A program made the translations under genes and the position numbers. From Brasilonema sp. CT11 (GTDB lineage: Bacteria > Cyanobacteriota > Cyanobacteriia > Cyanobacteriales > Nostocaceae): a DNA stretch of 64,000 nt. Of this stretch, positions 1 through 8,215 are shown piece by piece (position 1 is the stretch's first letter; each line of letters begins with the position of its first letter). The notes beneath the pieces were generated by a model, which worked only from the letters and a program-made list of their open reading frames with translations, did not search any database and had not been told where the DNA came from. The stretch covers positions 1 through 64,000 of the forward strand of contig NZ_JABXYX010000023.1 of assembly GCF_017982655.1 (NCBI RefSeq), read 5' to 3'.

Positions 1-190
1 TATTTTACTTTTTTTACAAGAAAGGAAAAAATCGAACAACCCACAAAAACAAGCTGCGTAATTTTTCTGGTTATACAGTTGTTTGACTCAGCATACGAGC
101 AAGGCTGAGGTAGAAAAGTTTATATTCTTTTATTATTCGCGTACCTTATTCGCGAACACATTTTTTTGTCCAAAGTCCAATCAAGAAAAG

Positions 191-874
191 ATGTCAAATA
201 TTTCCTTTTCGAGGTTATTTTTAAATCGTGATTACATACAGGCACAAGGCGAGGTGTACAAACGTGTCATAGAAGAGATTGGGAAGTCTATTGAAAAATC
301 ATCCTCTCTACTTCATGATTTGGATAATCCTCAAGAATTCATAGCAGAAAAAGACTGGATTGACGGTATTATTGATGATGAATGTCTAGTTGTTGAGTAT
401 CTTCTTGGTGCAGCTTTCGTCATCTGTCAAGCATACATAACAAATGTTGTTTCCTCTATCTTTAAGCTTCATAAGAGATTTGAAAAATCCTTTGGCATTA
501 AATTAATGACAACTTCGGGTAATAAACAAGATATTTGTAAATTCGGTGTTGTAGAACATCCGTCACCTATTGAATTAATGGATGCTCTTGCAAATTATTT
601 CAAACATCGAAGTGAATGGTATATAAATTGGGAAAAACTTGATAAGAAGCAACAAAGAACTGCTAAGGTTATTTTACAGACAGGGTTAATATCTAATGTT
701 GACGTTGAGCCGGAATATCAACATCTCAACATTAGCTTACGTGAAGGTTCATATGCTTTAGGGAATCCAGAATTTACTAATACATTAGTCTTCTTTGAAA
801 AACTACAACAATGGCATATCAGTCTAGCAGATGCTTATGAGAAAGAGTTAAGTGTTTATGATACTGCATTCTAA
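191..874 (+). CDS. Hypothetical protein, unknown family
   Basis: I do not recognise this 227-residue protein. The ATG at 191 is preferred because a purine-rich AAGAAAAG lies just upstream, and the possible TTG extension to 83 encodes unconvincing low-complexity sequence. The protein is soluble and mostly helical-looking, with an acidic stretch (DGIIDDE, about residue 56) and a motif YFKHRSEW near residue 140 that loosely recalls all-helical HEPN-type folds but lacks a clear R-X4-6-H signature. A SLOG-like gene follows 57 bp downstream on the same strand, so the two may be cotranscribed. Codon use is AT-rich, as for accessory genes. Function is not inferable. Confidence 0.6.
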   Translation: MSNISFSRLFLNRDYIQAQGEVYKRVIEEIGKSIEKSSSLLHDLDNPQEFIAEKDWIDGIIDDECLVVEYLLGAAFVICQAYITNVVSSIFKLHKRFEKSFGIKLMTTSGNKQDICKFGVVEHPSPIELMDALANYFKHRSEWYINWEKLDKKQQRTAKVILQTGLISNVDVEPEYQHLNISLREGSYALGNPEFTNTLVFFEKLQQWHISLADAYEKELSVYDTAF

Positions 875-931
875 ATTACGAAAATTTTATTTCACAGGTT
901 CAAGATGTCCCGTTAGAACTATTGATTGACA

Positions 932-1432
932 ATGAGAAAAATCATTATTGGAGTGATGGGATCTGGAGAAAAAGCTACAGCAGTTGATCTACAAAATGCC
1001 TATGAACTTGGAAAACTCATTGCAACACAGGGATGGGTTTTGCTGACTGGTGGTCGAAATGTTGGCGTTATGGATGCGGCAAGTCGGGGAGCAAAATCTG
1101 TTAATGGTTTAACTATTGGTATTCTTCCTTGGTATGATAGCCAAGGTATTTCTGAAGCAGTTGATATTACCATTTTTACTGATATGGGAAATGCTCGCAA
1201 CAATATCAATGTTCTCTCTTCTCATCTGCTCATTGCTTGTGGTATGGGTGCGGGTACTGCTTCAGAAATTTGCCTAGCTTTGAAAGGCAACAAGAAAGTG
1301 ATTTTGTTGAGTGTAGATGAAGAAAGTCAAAATTTCTTCCAAAAACTAGCGCCAAAAAATGTTTATGTCGTGAATGATGTGGAAAATGTAATGGCATTAA
1401 CTAAGGAAATTTTAAGTCAAACTAAGACCTGA
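932..1432 (+). CDS. SLOG/LOG-like nucleotide-binding Rossmann protein (TIGR00725 type)
   Basis: This 166-residue protein has the layout of the TIGR00725/LOG-related SLOG superfamily. It has an N-terminal beta strand with GVMGSG (residues 7-12), TGGRNVGVM (39-47), and a GMGAGTASE loop (104-112) where phosphoribohydrolase LOG enzymes carry PGGxGTxxE. The altered loop makes cytokinin-type LOG activity doubtful; SLOG proteins in general bind nucleotides or nucleotide-derived ligands. ATG at 932 is chosen over TTG at 926 because it gives the usual MRKIIIGV start. It follows the unknown gene at 191-874 on the same strand. The family call is fairly safe, the ligand is unknown. Confidence 0.75.
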   Translation: MRKIIIGVMGSGEKATAVDLQNAYELGKLIATQGWVLLTGGRNVGVMDAASRGAKSVNGLTIGILPWYDSQGISEAVDITIFTDMGNARNNINVLSSHLLIACGMGAGTASEICLALKGNKKVILLSVDEESQNFFQKLAPKNVYVVNDVENVMALTKEILSQTKT

Positions 1433-1472
1433 ATACAATCACTTTTTGGCGTTGCATATTTGTGGGATAATT

Positions 1473-3701
1473 TTATTTTCTTTGCTTACTAGAAGCCTTC
1501 TTTCTTGGCGCTTTTTGTTTCTTGCCGGTTCGTACTTTATCCCTTCTTTGTGCAACACCGATTTTCTGTTGCTTTTGTTCGTACTGTTGCAAAAACTCTT
1601 GAACTTTTACAGGAATTTCCCCACTACAGTAGAAGTCTTGAGTCCCCATCAAGCGTACTACCATCCGAGAGTGGGAACGTTCGGCATATTCAATTGCTTG
1701 ATCAAACAACCCCTGATTTATATACGCTTGAACTATTTTTTCATACATATCAAGAGGGTTTAACAAAACGTTAGACTTTCGTGTTTTTGAAGTTAGCCAA
1801 CTGCTGCTAGTTTCTAAAGCTTCAATGGCAACAGCAAAACCTTGGATAGTTTGGGTCCATAATCCCACAGTAAAGGCAAAATTACCCAAGTTACGTCCAG
1901 CCATAAGACTTTCCAAAGGAAAAGTTTTGGGAGTATAAATCTCCAAGGCTAATTGGAAGGCTTTGATTGCTTCTGGAGCACGTTGCAAAGGTTTGTAAAT
2001 ATTCCCGAGATGATTTTGGGTTTTTGCCCAGTCATAGGGAAAGCGATCGCGTGTGTATTCTTGCAATGCTTGGTTGTAATGGTATATCGCTAATTCTAAG
2101 TTCTCTTTTGGTTTACCATGAATTCGGTCACACCACGCATTGCCGAGAAAACTTTGGGTGTTTGCGCACTCATGGGGAAAGCGATCGCATGTGTATACTG
2201 TCAAAGCTTGCTGATGATACTGTATCGCCAATTCTATATTCTCTGCTTTTTCCCCACGAATGCGCCGACAGAATGTATTTCCCAAATTATTATGGGTTAT
2301 TGCCCACTCGTAGGCAAAACGATCGCTTGTGTATATTTCTAATGCTTGGTTGTAACACTGTATTCCTATTTCTATGTTCTCTTCAGCGTTACCATGAATA
2401 CGATTACACCAGACATTGCCGAGATTTTTTTGGCTTCTTGCCCACATTTCGGGAAACAGATCGCGCTTGTATACCTGCAATGTCTGATTTAAATAATGTA
2501 TCGCTAATTCCAAGTTTTCTGCCTCTTCGCCAAGAATACGTTCCCAGTAAGCAATCCCAAGATTATTTTGGATTGCTGCCCACATTTTGGGATTGCCATC
2601 ATACGTAAACTCTTTTAATGCTTGCTTGTAATGGTGTATCGCTTGTTCCTGGTTTTTGGTTTTTTTCCCGCAAATACGCTCACCCAAAAGATTTCCTAAA
2701 TGATTTTGCATCCGTGCCCATTCATCGGGAAAGCGATTGCGTGTGTATACTGTCAATGCTTGGTTGTAATGGTGTATAGCTAGTTCTTGGTTATCGGTTT
2801 GTTGACCACGGAGCCGTTTTGAGTAGGCAAGCCCAAGACTGTTTTGCACCTTTGCCCACGTTTCGCCAGACAGATCGCGTGGCAGTTCCTGCAATGCTTG
2901 GTTATAACAGTATATCGCGAGTTCCAAGTTCTCTTCTGGGTTGCCAGAGATTCGCTCTGAGTACGCAACTCCAATATTACGTTGCGTTTTTGCCCAGTCA
3001 TAAGGAAAGCGATCGCGTGTGTATTCCTGCAATGCTTGGTTGTAATAGTATATTACTTGTTCCAAATTATGAGATTTTTCCCCACGCACACGGTCAGAGA
3101 AAGCAAGCGCAAGATTACTTTGCGTTGTTGCCCATTCATAAGGAAAGCGATCGCGTGTAAAAACTGTGGCGGCTACTTGGTAACCTACAATCGCAATTTC
3201 CATACGACCTGCTGGGTTACCTTGCTCAAACATCTGCACCAGTTTACTAAACTCAACAATAAACCCCGCAGTGTATTGTGCTAATATTTCCTTCAATTGT
3301 GGCAAGATATTCATTGCCCAAACTTGCAACACGTGAGCCAAAGTATCATTCAGCTTGTCCTGATTTGCTGCCAAATAGGGGAACATGACTTGGGGATCAC
3401 GATCTTTTTCAATTGCTTCCAATACATCAACTAAAAAAGTTTCATAAGCTTGCCAGGTGTGAGAACTTGCTTCTACTCCCAAAGAAGCAGCCAACTCATT
3501 TCTAAGATTCAACAACCAATCTGCAGTTAATTGGCGACTTTGGTTTGCCATATTTCCTGCAACTTCTTCCAAGGCTATTAGGAACCCTTCATCTATCCAT
3601 TCTTTATCCTCTGCTACAATGTCCATCGCTTCCGCATGAGTGGTGCATTTTAACAGATCTGCAATTGTATTTAAATAAGTTTGGATTCTTGTTTTGTCCA
3701 T
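1473..3701 (-). CDS. TPR-repeat protein of the TPR-CHAT type, lacking the CHAT domain
   Basis: A 742-residue protein with an N-terminal helical leader (about 1-170) followed by roughly eight 46-residue TPR-like units with the recurring pattern RDRFPYEWA..Q.NLG.A...R..G....N.E.AI..YNQAL, then two shorter units. The C-terminal part (YAERSHSRMVVRLM, then SGEIPVKVQEFLQQYE) matches the linker that in cyanobacterial TPR-CHAT proteins leads into the caspase-like CHAT protease. Here it stops after a Lys/Arg-rich tail of about 25 residues. ATG at 3701 (MDKTRIQTYLN) is preferred over GTG at 3734. TPR arrays mediate protein-protein contacts; without the protease it may be a scaffold or a decayed gene. 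Confidence 0.8.
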   Translation of the reverse strand: MDKTRIQTYLNTIADLLKCTTHAEAMDIVAEDKEWIDEGFLIALEEVAGNMANQSRQLTADWLLNLRNELAASLGVEASSHTWQAYETFLVDVLEAIEKDRDPQVMFPYLAANQDKLNDTLAHVLQVWAMNILPQLKEILAQYTAGFIVEFSKLVQMFEQGNPAGRMEIAIVGYQVAATVFTRDRFPYEWATTQSNLALAFSDRVRGEKSHNLEQVIYYYNQALQEYTRDRFPYDWAKTQRNIGVAYSERISGNPEENLELAIYCYNQALQELPRDLSGETWAKVQNSLGLAYSKRLRGQQTDNQELAIHHYNQALTVYTRNRFPDEWARMQNHLGNLLGERICGKKTKNQEQAIHHYKQALKEFTYDGNPKMWAAIQNNLGIAYWERILGEEAENLELAIHYLNQTLQVYKRDLFPEMWARSQKNLGNVWCNRIHGNAEENIEIGIQCYNQALEIYTSDRFAYEWAITHNNLGNTFCRRIRGEKAENIELAIQYHQQALTVYTCDRFPHECANTQSFLGNAWCDRIHGKPKENLELAIYHYNQALQEYTRDRFPYDWAKTQNHLGNIYKPLQRAPEAIKAFQLALEIYTPKTFPLESLMAGRNLGNFAFTVGLWTQTIQGFAVAIEALETSSSWLTSKTRKSNVLLNPLDMYEKIVQAYINQGLFDQAIEYAERSHSRMVVRLMGTQDFYCSGEIPVKVQEFLQQYEQKQQKIGVAQRRDKVRTGKKQKAPRKKASSKQRK

Positions 3702-4221
3702 ATGACTTGCCAGTTGTGACTTGAGCACGTTCACTGATTTATAATTTTATTGTGCAAAAATCAACTAGGCATTGTTATGTCACTCAAGAAATAACTTTTA
3801 ACGCGAAAACCTGGTCAGCGGGACCAGGTTTATCTAAAAGATTTCGTAGTGATCAAATTGGTTTTATCGTGAGGAAATACAAAGGTTTTTCAACTAGGGT
3901 GGACAATAACACTAACAAACTCAGCATAAAAAACGTTTTTCCGCTTTGGGATTTGGCTTCACCTTTCAACACAGGCGCTGTGCCACTCATCATCATACTT
4001 ATGCTGATATTTGCTTGGGCTGATGACGGAAGGACACCGGGTCAATTGCCCTTTTCAGTTTGGTTGTGCCTTATTTGGTGTCCTATTTATTAAGTTACCA
4101 CCCGATTATGGAATTGCCTGCAGTTGTTTACTGAACTTAACAACTGGAGTTTTGCTTCTTCGCCCAAGGCTATAGCCAACCCAAAAATGTGCTTGTCAGG
4201 GTTACTAGATCGTGAAAAACA

Positions 4222-4256
4222 AGATCCCCGACAACTTTTAAAGTTGTCGGGGATCT
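4222..4256. repeat. Perfect 17-bp inverted repeat (hairpin)
   Basis: AGATCCCCGACAACTTT at 4222-4238 is followed after one base by its exact reverse complement at 4240-4256. No T-tract follows on either strand, so it looks more like a dispersed palindromic repeat than an intrinsic terminator. Confidence 0.8.
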
Positions 4257-4314
4257 ATGTATCTCAATTTTCACAAATCAAATAGGATTGCTATAGAACT
4301 CCTCAATAATAAAA

Positions 4315-4340
4315 TAGAGGCGCGATACTTTGCGCCTCTA
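4315..4340 (-). terminator. Intrinsic terminator of the aldo/keto reductase gene
   Basis: TAGAGGCGC (4315-4323) pairs with GCGCCTCTA (4332-4340), a 9-bp GC-rich stem with an 8-nt loop. It starts 9 bp beyond the stop codon of the minus-strand gene and is followed on that strand by a T-rich run (TTTTATTATT). Confidence 0.7.
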
Positions 4341-4348
4341 CGTCGGAA

Positions 4349-5308
4349 TTACCAATTCCACATAAGTTTGGTATAGTCTAAATGGTCGGTCACAATCCGC
4401 CCAATAAGATCTATTTGGTTCAAATCTTCAGTCGAAAGTTGAACAGAGCCCGCTTGGGCGTTTGCTGTTGCTTGTTCGGGATAACGCACACCGGCGATGG
4501 CATGACTCTGTGGTTGAGCAATTAACCATGCTAGTGCTAATTGGGCAAGGGTACAGTTGTGACGTTCTGCAATAGGGCGCAATTTTTCCAAAGCTTGTTG
4601 AGCTCGTTCAAAATTTTCTCCCTGAAATAAGCTATTCTTGGCGCGGTTATCTTGTGGGTCAAATTTGTGACCAGCTTCAAATTTTCCTGTCAATAATCCT
4701 TGAGCCAGAGGTGAATAAGCAATAATCGCAATCTTATGTTGGATGCAATAAGGCATTGCATCTTTTTCGACATACCGCCAGAATAAAGAATAAGGAGGCT
4801 GCAAGCTATCAATGCGTCCGTATTGAGATGCTTCTTCCAACTGGGTTTTGGAAAAATTGGAAACACCAATAGCCCGAATTTTCCCTTGCTTTTTCAGGTG
4901 GTTAAGAGCGTTCATTGTCTCCTCAATCGGAACAACTTCAGAATTGAATGAACCAGCGGGCCAATGAATTTGATATAAGTCTATGTAGTCAGTTCTGAGG
5001 TTTTTCAAGGAATGCTCACAACACTCAATCACCTGGTTGTACTTGAGATGGTTAGCAAAAACTTTCGTGGCATACTCAACTTGATCCCGAACATCAGATA
5101 AAGCTTGAGCAACAATTCTTTCTGAATGTCCGTCACCATAAACCTCAGCAGTATCAACTGTTGTGATACCAGCTTCAAATCCTGCTCGTATTGCTTTAAT
5201 CGAGTCAGTGTCCTCAACTCCCACCCACATTTTTTTACCAGCTTGCCAAGTCCCCGTAAGAATAGGCGTAATTTTAACATCCGATGTACCCAGCGTTCGC
5301 TTTTCCAT
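4349..5308 (-). CDS. Aldo/keto reductase
   Basis: A 319-residue NAD(P)H-dependent oxidoreductase with a TIM barrel. The AKR catalytic tetrad is visible: Asp52 and Tyr57 in DTAEVYG, Lys82 in EYATKVF and His115 in YQIHWP. The strings GVSNFS (about 148) and IIAYSPLAQGLLTGK (about 196) are also typical. Length is normal for the family and the start ATG at 5308 gives the canonical MEKRTLGTSD N-terminus. It is transcribed divergently from the DUF1802 gene and has its own terminator. The substrate cannot be told; members reduce a broad range of carbonyls, often in detoxification. Confidence 0.9.
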   Translation of the reverse strand: MEKRTLGTSDVKITPILTGTWQAGKKMWVGVEDTDSIKAIRAGFEAGITTVDTAEVYGDGHSERIVAQALSDVRDQVEYATKVFANHLKYNQVIECCEHSLKNLRTDYIDLYQIHWPAGSFNSEVVPIEETMNALNHLKKQGKIRAIGVSNFSKTQLEEASQYGRIDSLQPPYSLFWRYVEKDAMPYCIQHKIAIIAYSPLAQGLLTGKFEAGHKFDPQDNRAKNSLFQGENFERAQQALEKLRPIAERHNCTLAQLALAWLIAQPQSHAIAGVRYPEQATANAQAGSVQLSTEDLNQIDLIGRIVTDHLDYTKLMWNW

Positions 5309-5417
5309 AATTATTCCTTAATGCTTTAATTCATTTGTTGCAGACAGTCACATAGTGTATCGGTCTTGGCGTCAAAATAAATCAGAGTAATAGTAGATGC
5401 TTACGGAAGAATTGATT

Positions 5418-5999
5418 ATGACGAATCATGCACTCAAAGAATGGGCAGTTGCTATCAATGCCTTAGAAACAAGCAAAACAATTATGCTCCTCCGCAAAGG
5501 TGGTATCCATGAACGTCATGGACGCTTTGAGGTTAACCACAAGCAGATTTTGCTTTACCCAACTTTTGAACATCAACAGCCTTTCTTGCTCAAACCCGAC
5601 TATGCTAATTTGGTGATCCCAGTCACTCCTGGTTGGCGTCCAGAAACAGTTGGTATTAACAGTTGGGCTGAAATTACAGATATTTTTCCAGTGAGTGAGG
5701 AGTCAGTCGTTAATGCTCTGCTTCCATTCCATATTTGGAACGAGTACTTTATTAGCGATCGCCTCAAATGGAAACCGCGTCAGCCATTATATATTCTCCT
5801 GCTGCGGACTTACAAACTCCCCCAAGAGCAAGAAATTCCCTATTGCACCAAGTACGGTGGCTGTAAGTCATGGATTGACTTGGACGGATCCATTTCGTTA
5901 CAAGGATCACAACCAATCTTGTCTGATTCGATATATGCCCAGTTAGTTGCCCAAATTCGCGATATTGTCAGCGACAAATTATATGCTCCATCCATATAA
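5418..5999 (+). CDS. DUF1802 family protein
   Basis: A 193-residue protein with the features of cyanobacterial DUF1802: HALKEWAVAINALE at the N-terminus, then LLRKGGIHE and a central ILLYPTFEHQQPFLLKP segment, ending in a cysteine-containing KYGGCKSWIDL region. ATG at 5418 has GGAAGA upstream, so it is preferred to the ATG at 5397. The family is of unknown function. The stop codon TAA (5997-5999) is also part of the target-site duplication of a MITE inserted directly behind the gene, so the insertion kept the reading frame end intact but replaced the native 3' flank. Confidence 0.85.
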   Translation: MTNHALKEWAVAINALETSKTIMLLRKGGIHERHGRFEVNHKQILLYPTFEHQQPFLLKPDYANLVIPVTPGWRPETVGINSWAEITDIFPVSEESVVNALLPFHIWNEYFISDRLKWKPRQPLYILLLRTYKLPQEQEIPYCTKYGGCKSWIDLDGSISLQGSQPILSDSIYAQLVAQIRDIVSDKLYAPSI

Positions 6000-6001
6000 C
6001 G

Positions 6002-6213
6002 TAGGACTTACGCACTTTACAAATCAACTATTGTGTGGATAACGATTAGCATCACTAGTTCCGTGCGGTTTTACTATAGTCAGATGAGCGCAAAAATTTC
6101 CCATTTCGATCTCAAAAGTGCATAAGTTGATTTTGCTTGCATCTAATTAAAGAAGAAGGTAAAGCAAATAGTATTATGCATATAATCAGAATTTTGTCAA
6201 TTCGTAAGTCCTA
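6002..6213. mobile_element. MITE-like element with 11-bp terminal inverted repeats and 5-bp target duplication
   Basis: TAGGACTTACG at 6002-6012 and its exact reverse complement CGTAAGTCCTA at 6203-6213 bound a 212-bp AT-rich segment without coding capacity. The direct repeat TAACG lies immediately outside both ends (5997-6001 and 6214-6218), as expected for a target-site duplication. It is therefore a non-autonomous transposon-like insertion that would need a transposase elsewhere. The left target duplication contains the TAA stop of the DUF1802 gene. Confidence 0.85.
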
Positions 6214-6485
6214 TAACGAATAACTATCAAAAAAAGTACTCAAAAATACATCAATTTTTGTGAACCATAGGATAGCATTGGCTAAACGCAAAAGATGACT
6301 GCGTTTATTTTCATAGCCTTTCGTCTGTAAAGCGTCTACGTCTTACATTCACTTTGAATTGTGTGATTCGTCTTGAGGTTAACCGCTGTGAACAATACAG
6401 AAAGTACCCCAAAAGGGCGATGTAGTTCTTGACATATGTCTGTAAGTATGCTTGTAAGCTAACTAAAATAAATCAGGAGTTTGCC

Positions 6486-6737
6486 ATGCATGGAAGAATG
6501 TGCTGGTTGTCAAAATTTGGCGACAGTGAAGAAAAAATTTTGTATTTGCAGACAGGACCAAATGAACCTTGGCGTCCTTACACAGCCTTTGGGCAACTTG
6601 CAGTTCCAGATTACAAAATACCAGGCGGTTCTAGGGGTTGGGCGACTTTCCAAAAATTGTTAAAAGCAGGTTGGACTTTGATCCCAACTGCAAGAGCAAA
6701 CGAGTTCTCGTCCTCAAGGACTTCAGTTGAGTCATGA
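6486..6737 (+). CDS. Small hypothetical protein (83 aa)
   Basis: ATG at 6486 is preceded by CAGGAGT at good spacing, so this start is preferred to the ORF extension at 6429. The product is an 83-residue soluble protein containing MHGRMCWLSKFGD, NEPWRPYTAFGQL and GGSRGWATFQKLLKAGWTLIP, rich in Trp and Gly. I have the impression of a conserved small cyanobacterial protein but cannot name the family. It stands alone between the MITE and the ggt pseudogene. The last dozen residues (NEFSSSRTSVES) look unconserved. Confidence 0.55.
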   Translation: MHGRMCWLSKFGDSEEKILYLQTGPNEPWRPYTAFGQLAVPDYKIPGGSRGWATFQKLLKAGWTLIPTARANEFSSSRTSVES

Positions 6738-6770
6738 GTCAAGACAGAAGATACGAAAGTTTTTCGCTTT

Positions 6771-7380
6771 TTACAAACCCCTAGGCGAACCTTCACCACG
6801 GGGATCAGCTGCGCCTTCTAAAGTTTTATCTGGTGTTACAACAATCGAATTAACATTACCCCAAGGCTCAGTTTGTTTAATTCTGTGTCCCCGACGCTGC
6901 AACTCGGCAAAAGTAAGAGCTTCCAAACCGAGAGGTTCGACTCTTAACTCATCAGGTAACCACTGATGATGTATGCGGGGTGCAGAAACAGCCGTACCAG
7001 GATGCATCTTGTATTCTAGTACATTCAACAGAACTTGCAACACTTGTGTGATAATGGTTCCACCGCCAGGGGCACCCACTGCCATACGAAGGCGACCATT
7101 TTCAGTGACAATAGTGGGAGTCATACTAGATAGAGGCGTTTTACGTGGTGCGATTGCATTCGCTTTTGATCCCACAAGTCCAAACAGATTCGGGACTCCA
7201 GGCGCTGCGGCAAAATCATCCATCTCGTCATTCATTAGAATAGCAGTTTTTGGTACCACAACTGCACAACCAAAACCCTAGTTGACTGTGAAAGTTAAGC
7301 TAACAGCATTGCGCTGTTCATCTACAACAGTTAGGTGGGTGGTTTCAGGTGACTCATATCGACGAGTCGCGTAGAACCCC
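6771..7380 (-). pseudogene. ggt: Broken gamma-glutamyltranspeptidase (small-subunit remnant)
   Basis: The minus strand encodes most of the GGT small (catalytic) subunit: SPETTHLTVVD, in which the TTH threonine is the catalytic nucleophile and autocleavage residue, then NDEMDDF, GVPNLFGLVG, PLSSMTPTIV, GAPGGGTIITQVLQ, HHQWLPDELRVE and GAADPRGEG. An in-frame TAG at 7278-7280 interrupts it exactly where the family has a Tyr (TLN-Tyr-GFG), a TAT-to-TAG type change. Upstream of about 7380 the large subunit is missing and replaced by GC-rich repeat sequence. The gene cannot make a functional enzyme. GGT normally cleaves glutathione gamma-glutamyl bonds in the periplasm. Confidence 0.9.
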
Positions 7381-7544
7381 ACTCCTAACTTTTCCTTGCG
7401 TGCGGCTAGAGGAAGGCTATTTCTGACTCTGTGCTTGCCCAGACTGTGTTGCGGGATCAGATGCTGCAATAATTGGGGGTAAGCTGAATTTGATGTAAAT
7501 TGCTGTAGCGTTTTATAATCTGCTGGCTTGACTTCACTTGAAGG

Positions 7545-7705
7545 TGTAGCCCTCCGCAGGCGACTGCGTAAGCGCAAGCGCACGCGGCTTGGGCGTTCGC
7601 CGTAAGGCGTACCGTTAGGCATACGCGTAGCGTCTTTGCAGGAGATACCCGAAGGGTGGACAGCCGACAAAATCTTAGATCTCCTTGATTCAAAATTGGG
7701 GCGAT
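7545..7705. repeat. GC-rich interspersed repeat cluster
   Basis: The stretch holds strings such as CGCAGGCGACTGCG, GCGTTCGCCGTAAGGCG and GCATACGCGTAGCG, far more GC-rich than the flanks and full of short inverted repeats. Similar strings occur near 12300-12390, 32410-32480, 57580-57735 and 63030-63125. It occupies the place where the ggt large subunit should be. Confidence 0.65.
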
Positions 7706-7780
7706 TGCGTCTACGTTCCGCAACGCTTATCTGAGAATGACAAAAGATACCTTTCATATAGTTTTCAGACATCCTCTTAG

Positions 7781-8215
7781 AGAGGTTTTGTCGAAAGTTT
7801 AATTATTTATTGCGGTTGACAATTGTAACTTAAACAGATTAACTCAAGTTGTTCATTAACTCTTTTGGGAATTCTGATATATTAAAAAGTTTATTTTTTC
7901 TTTAGATTTTTTTGTACGTATCTGCTATATCTTATGAAGTCATCATTCGTTAACGTTGCTTTAAAGACAACTGAGACAGACTTCAGTATAAAGAAAGAAA
8001 CAACTTGTCGAGTTGTTGACTATAATGATTGCCTGCCTTTTCATAAAGCAACAACTCTGGTTTAAAAGCAGGGTTGTTTTTTGTGTTCCAAATCACTAGG
8101 CAATTGATTGACAGATGGTAGAGAATACAAAACTGTGCGGGTTGTTGAAAAGGAAATAACCCTGATTTGAAATAGACCAAGTGTTTGAAGTTTTTGAAAT
8201 TTGGAGAAAAAACTT
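7781..8215. other. Leader region of the BON gene with promoter-like box and hairpin
   Basis: No gene is seen in this AT-rich gap. It contains a consensus-like TATAAT at 8021-8026, a small hairpin just upstream of it (CAACT/AGTTG around 8001-8016), and a terminator-like stem at 8052-8082. Confidence 0.5.
8052..8082 (+). terminator. Terminator-like hairpin in the BON gene leader (possible attenuator)
   Basis: CAACTCTG (8052-8059) pairs with CAGGGTTG (8069-8076) with one G-U pair and a 9-nt loop, followed directly by six T (8077-8082). No plus-strand gene ends upstream; the nearest plus-strand feature is a TATAAT box 30 bp before, so it would end a very short RNA or attenuate the BON gene at 8216. 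Confidence 0.6.

Larger units (their letters stand above)
3702..4348. other. Intergenic region without a supported gene
   Basis: About 650 bp lie between the TPR gene and the aldo/keto reductase gene. A GTG-initiated 113-codon frame at 3752-4093 exists, but it has no ribosome binding site and no recognisable domain, so I do not call it. The stretch holds a perfect long hairpin (4222-4256), a terminator (4315-4340) and a motif around 4270-4290 (CAAATAGGATTGCTATA) that recurs in similar form near 58162. Confidence 0.5.

Noticed and set aside
1967-2608. 213-codon plus-strand frame opposite the TPR gene
   Set aside because: Shadow of the 138-bp TPR repeats; the minus-strand frame has clear TPR structure.
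3752-4093. 113-codon plus-strand frame with a hydrophobic part
   Set aside because: GTG start without ribosome binding site, no recognisable domain, and composition like the surrounding intergenic DNA.
6930-6950. tRNA T-arm-like string GAGGTTCGACTC
   Set aside because: It lies inside the ggt remnant and no cloverleaf can be built around it; no tRNA was found in the window.
7545-7705. CRISPR-like appearance of short GC-rich repeats
   Set aside because: Units are irregular and not separated by constant-length spacers; no cas gene is present.
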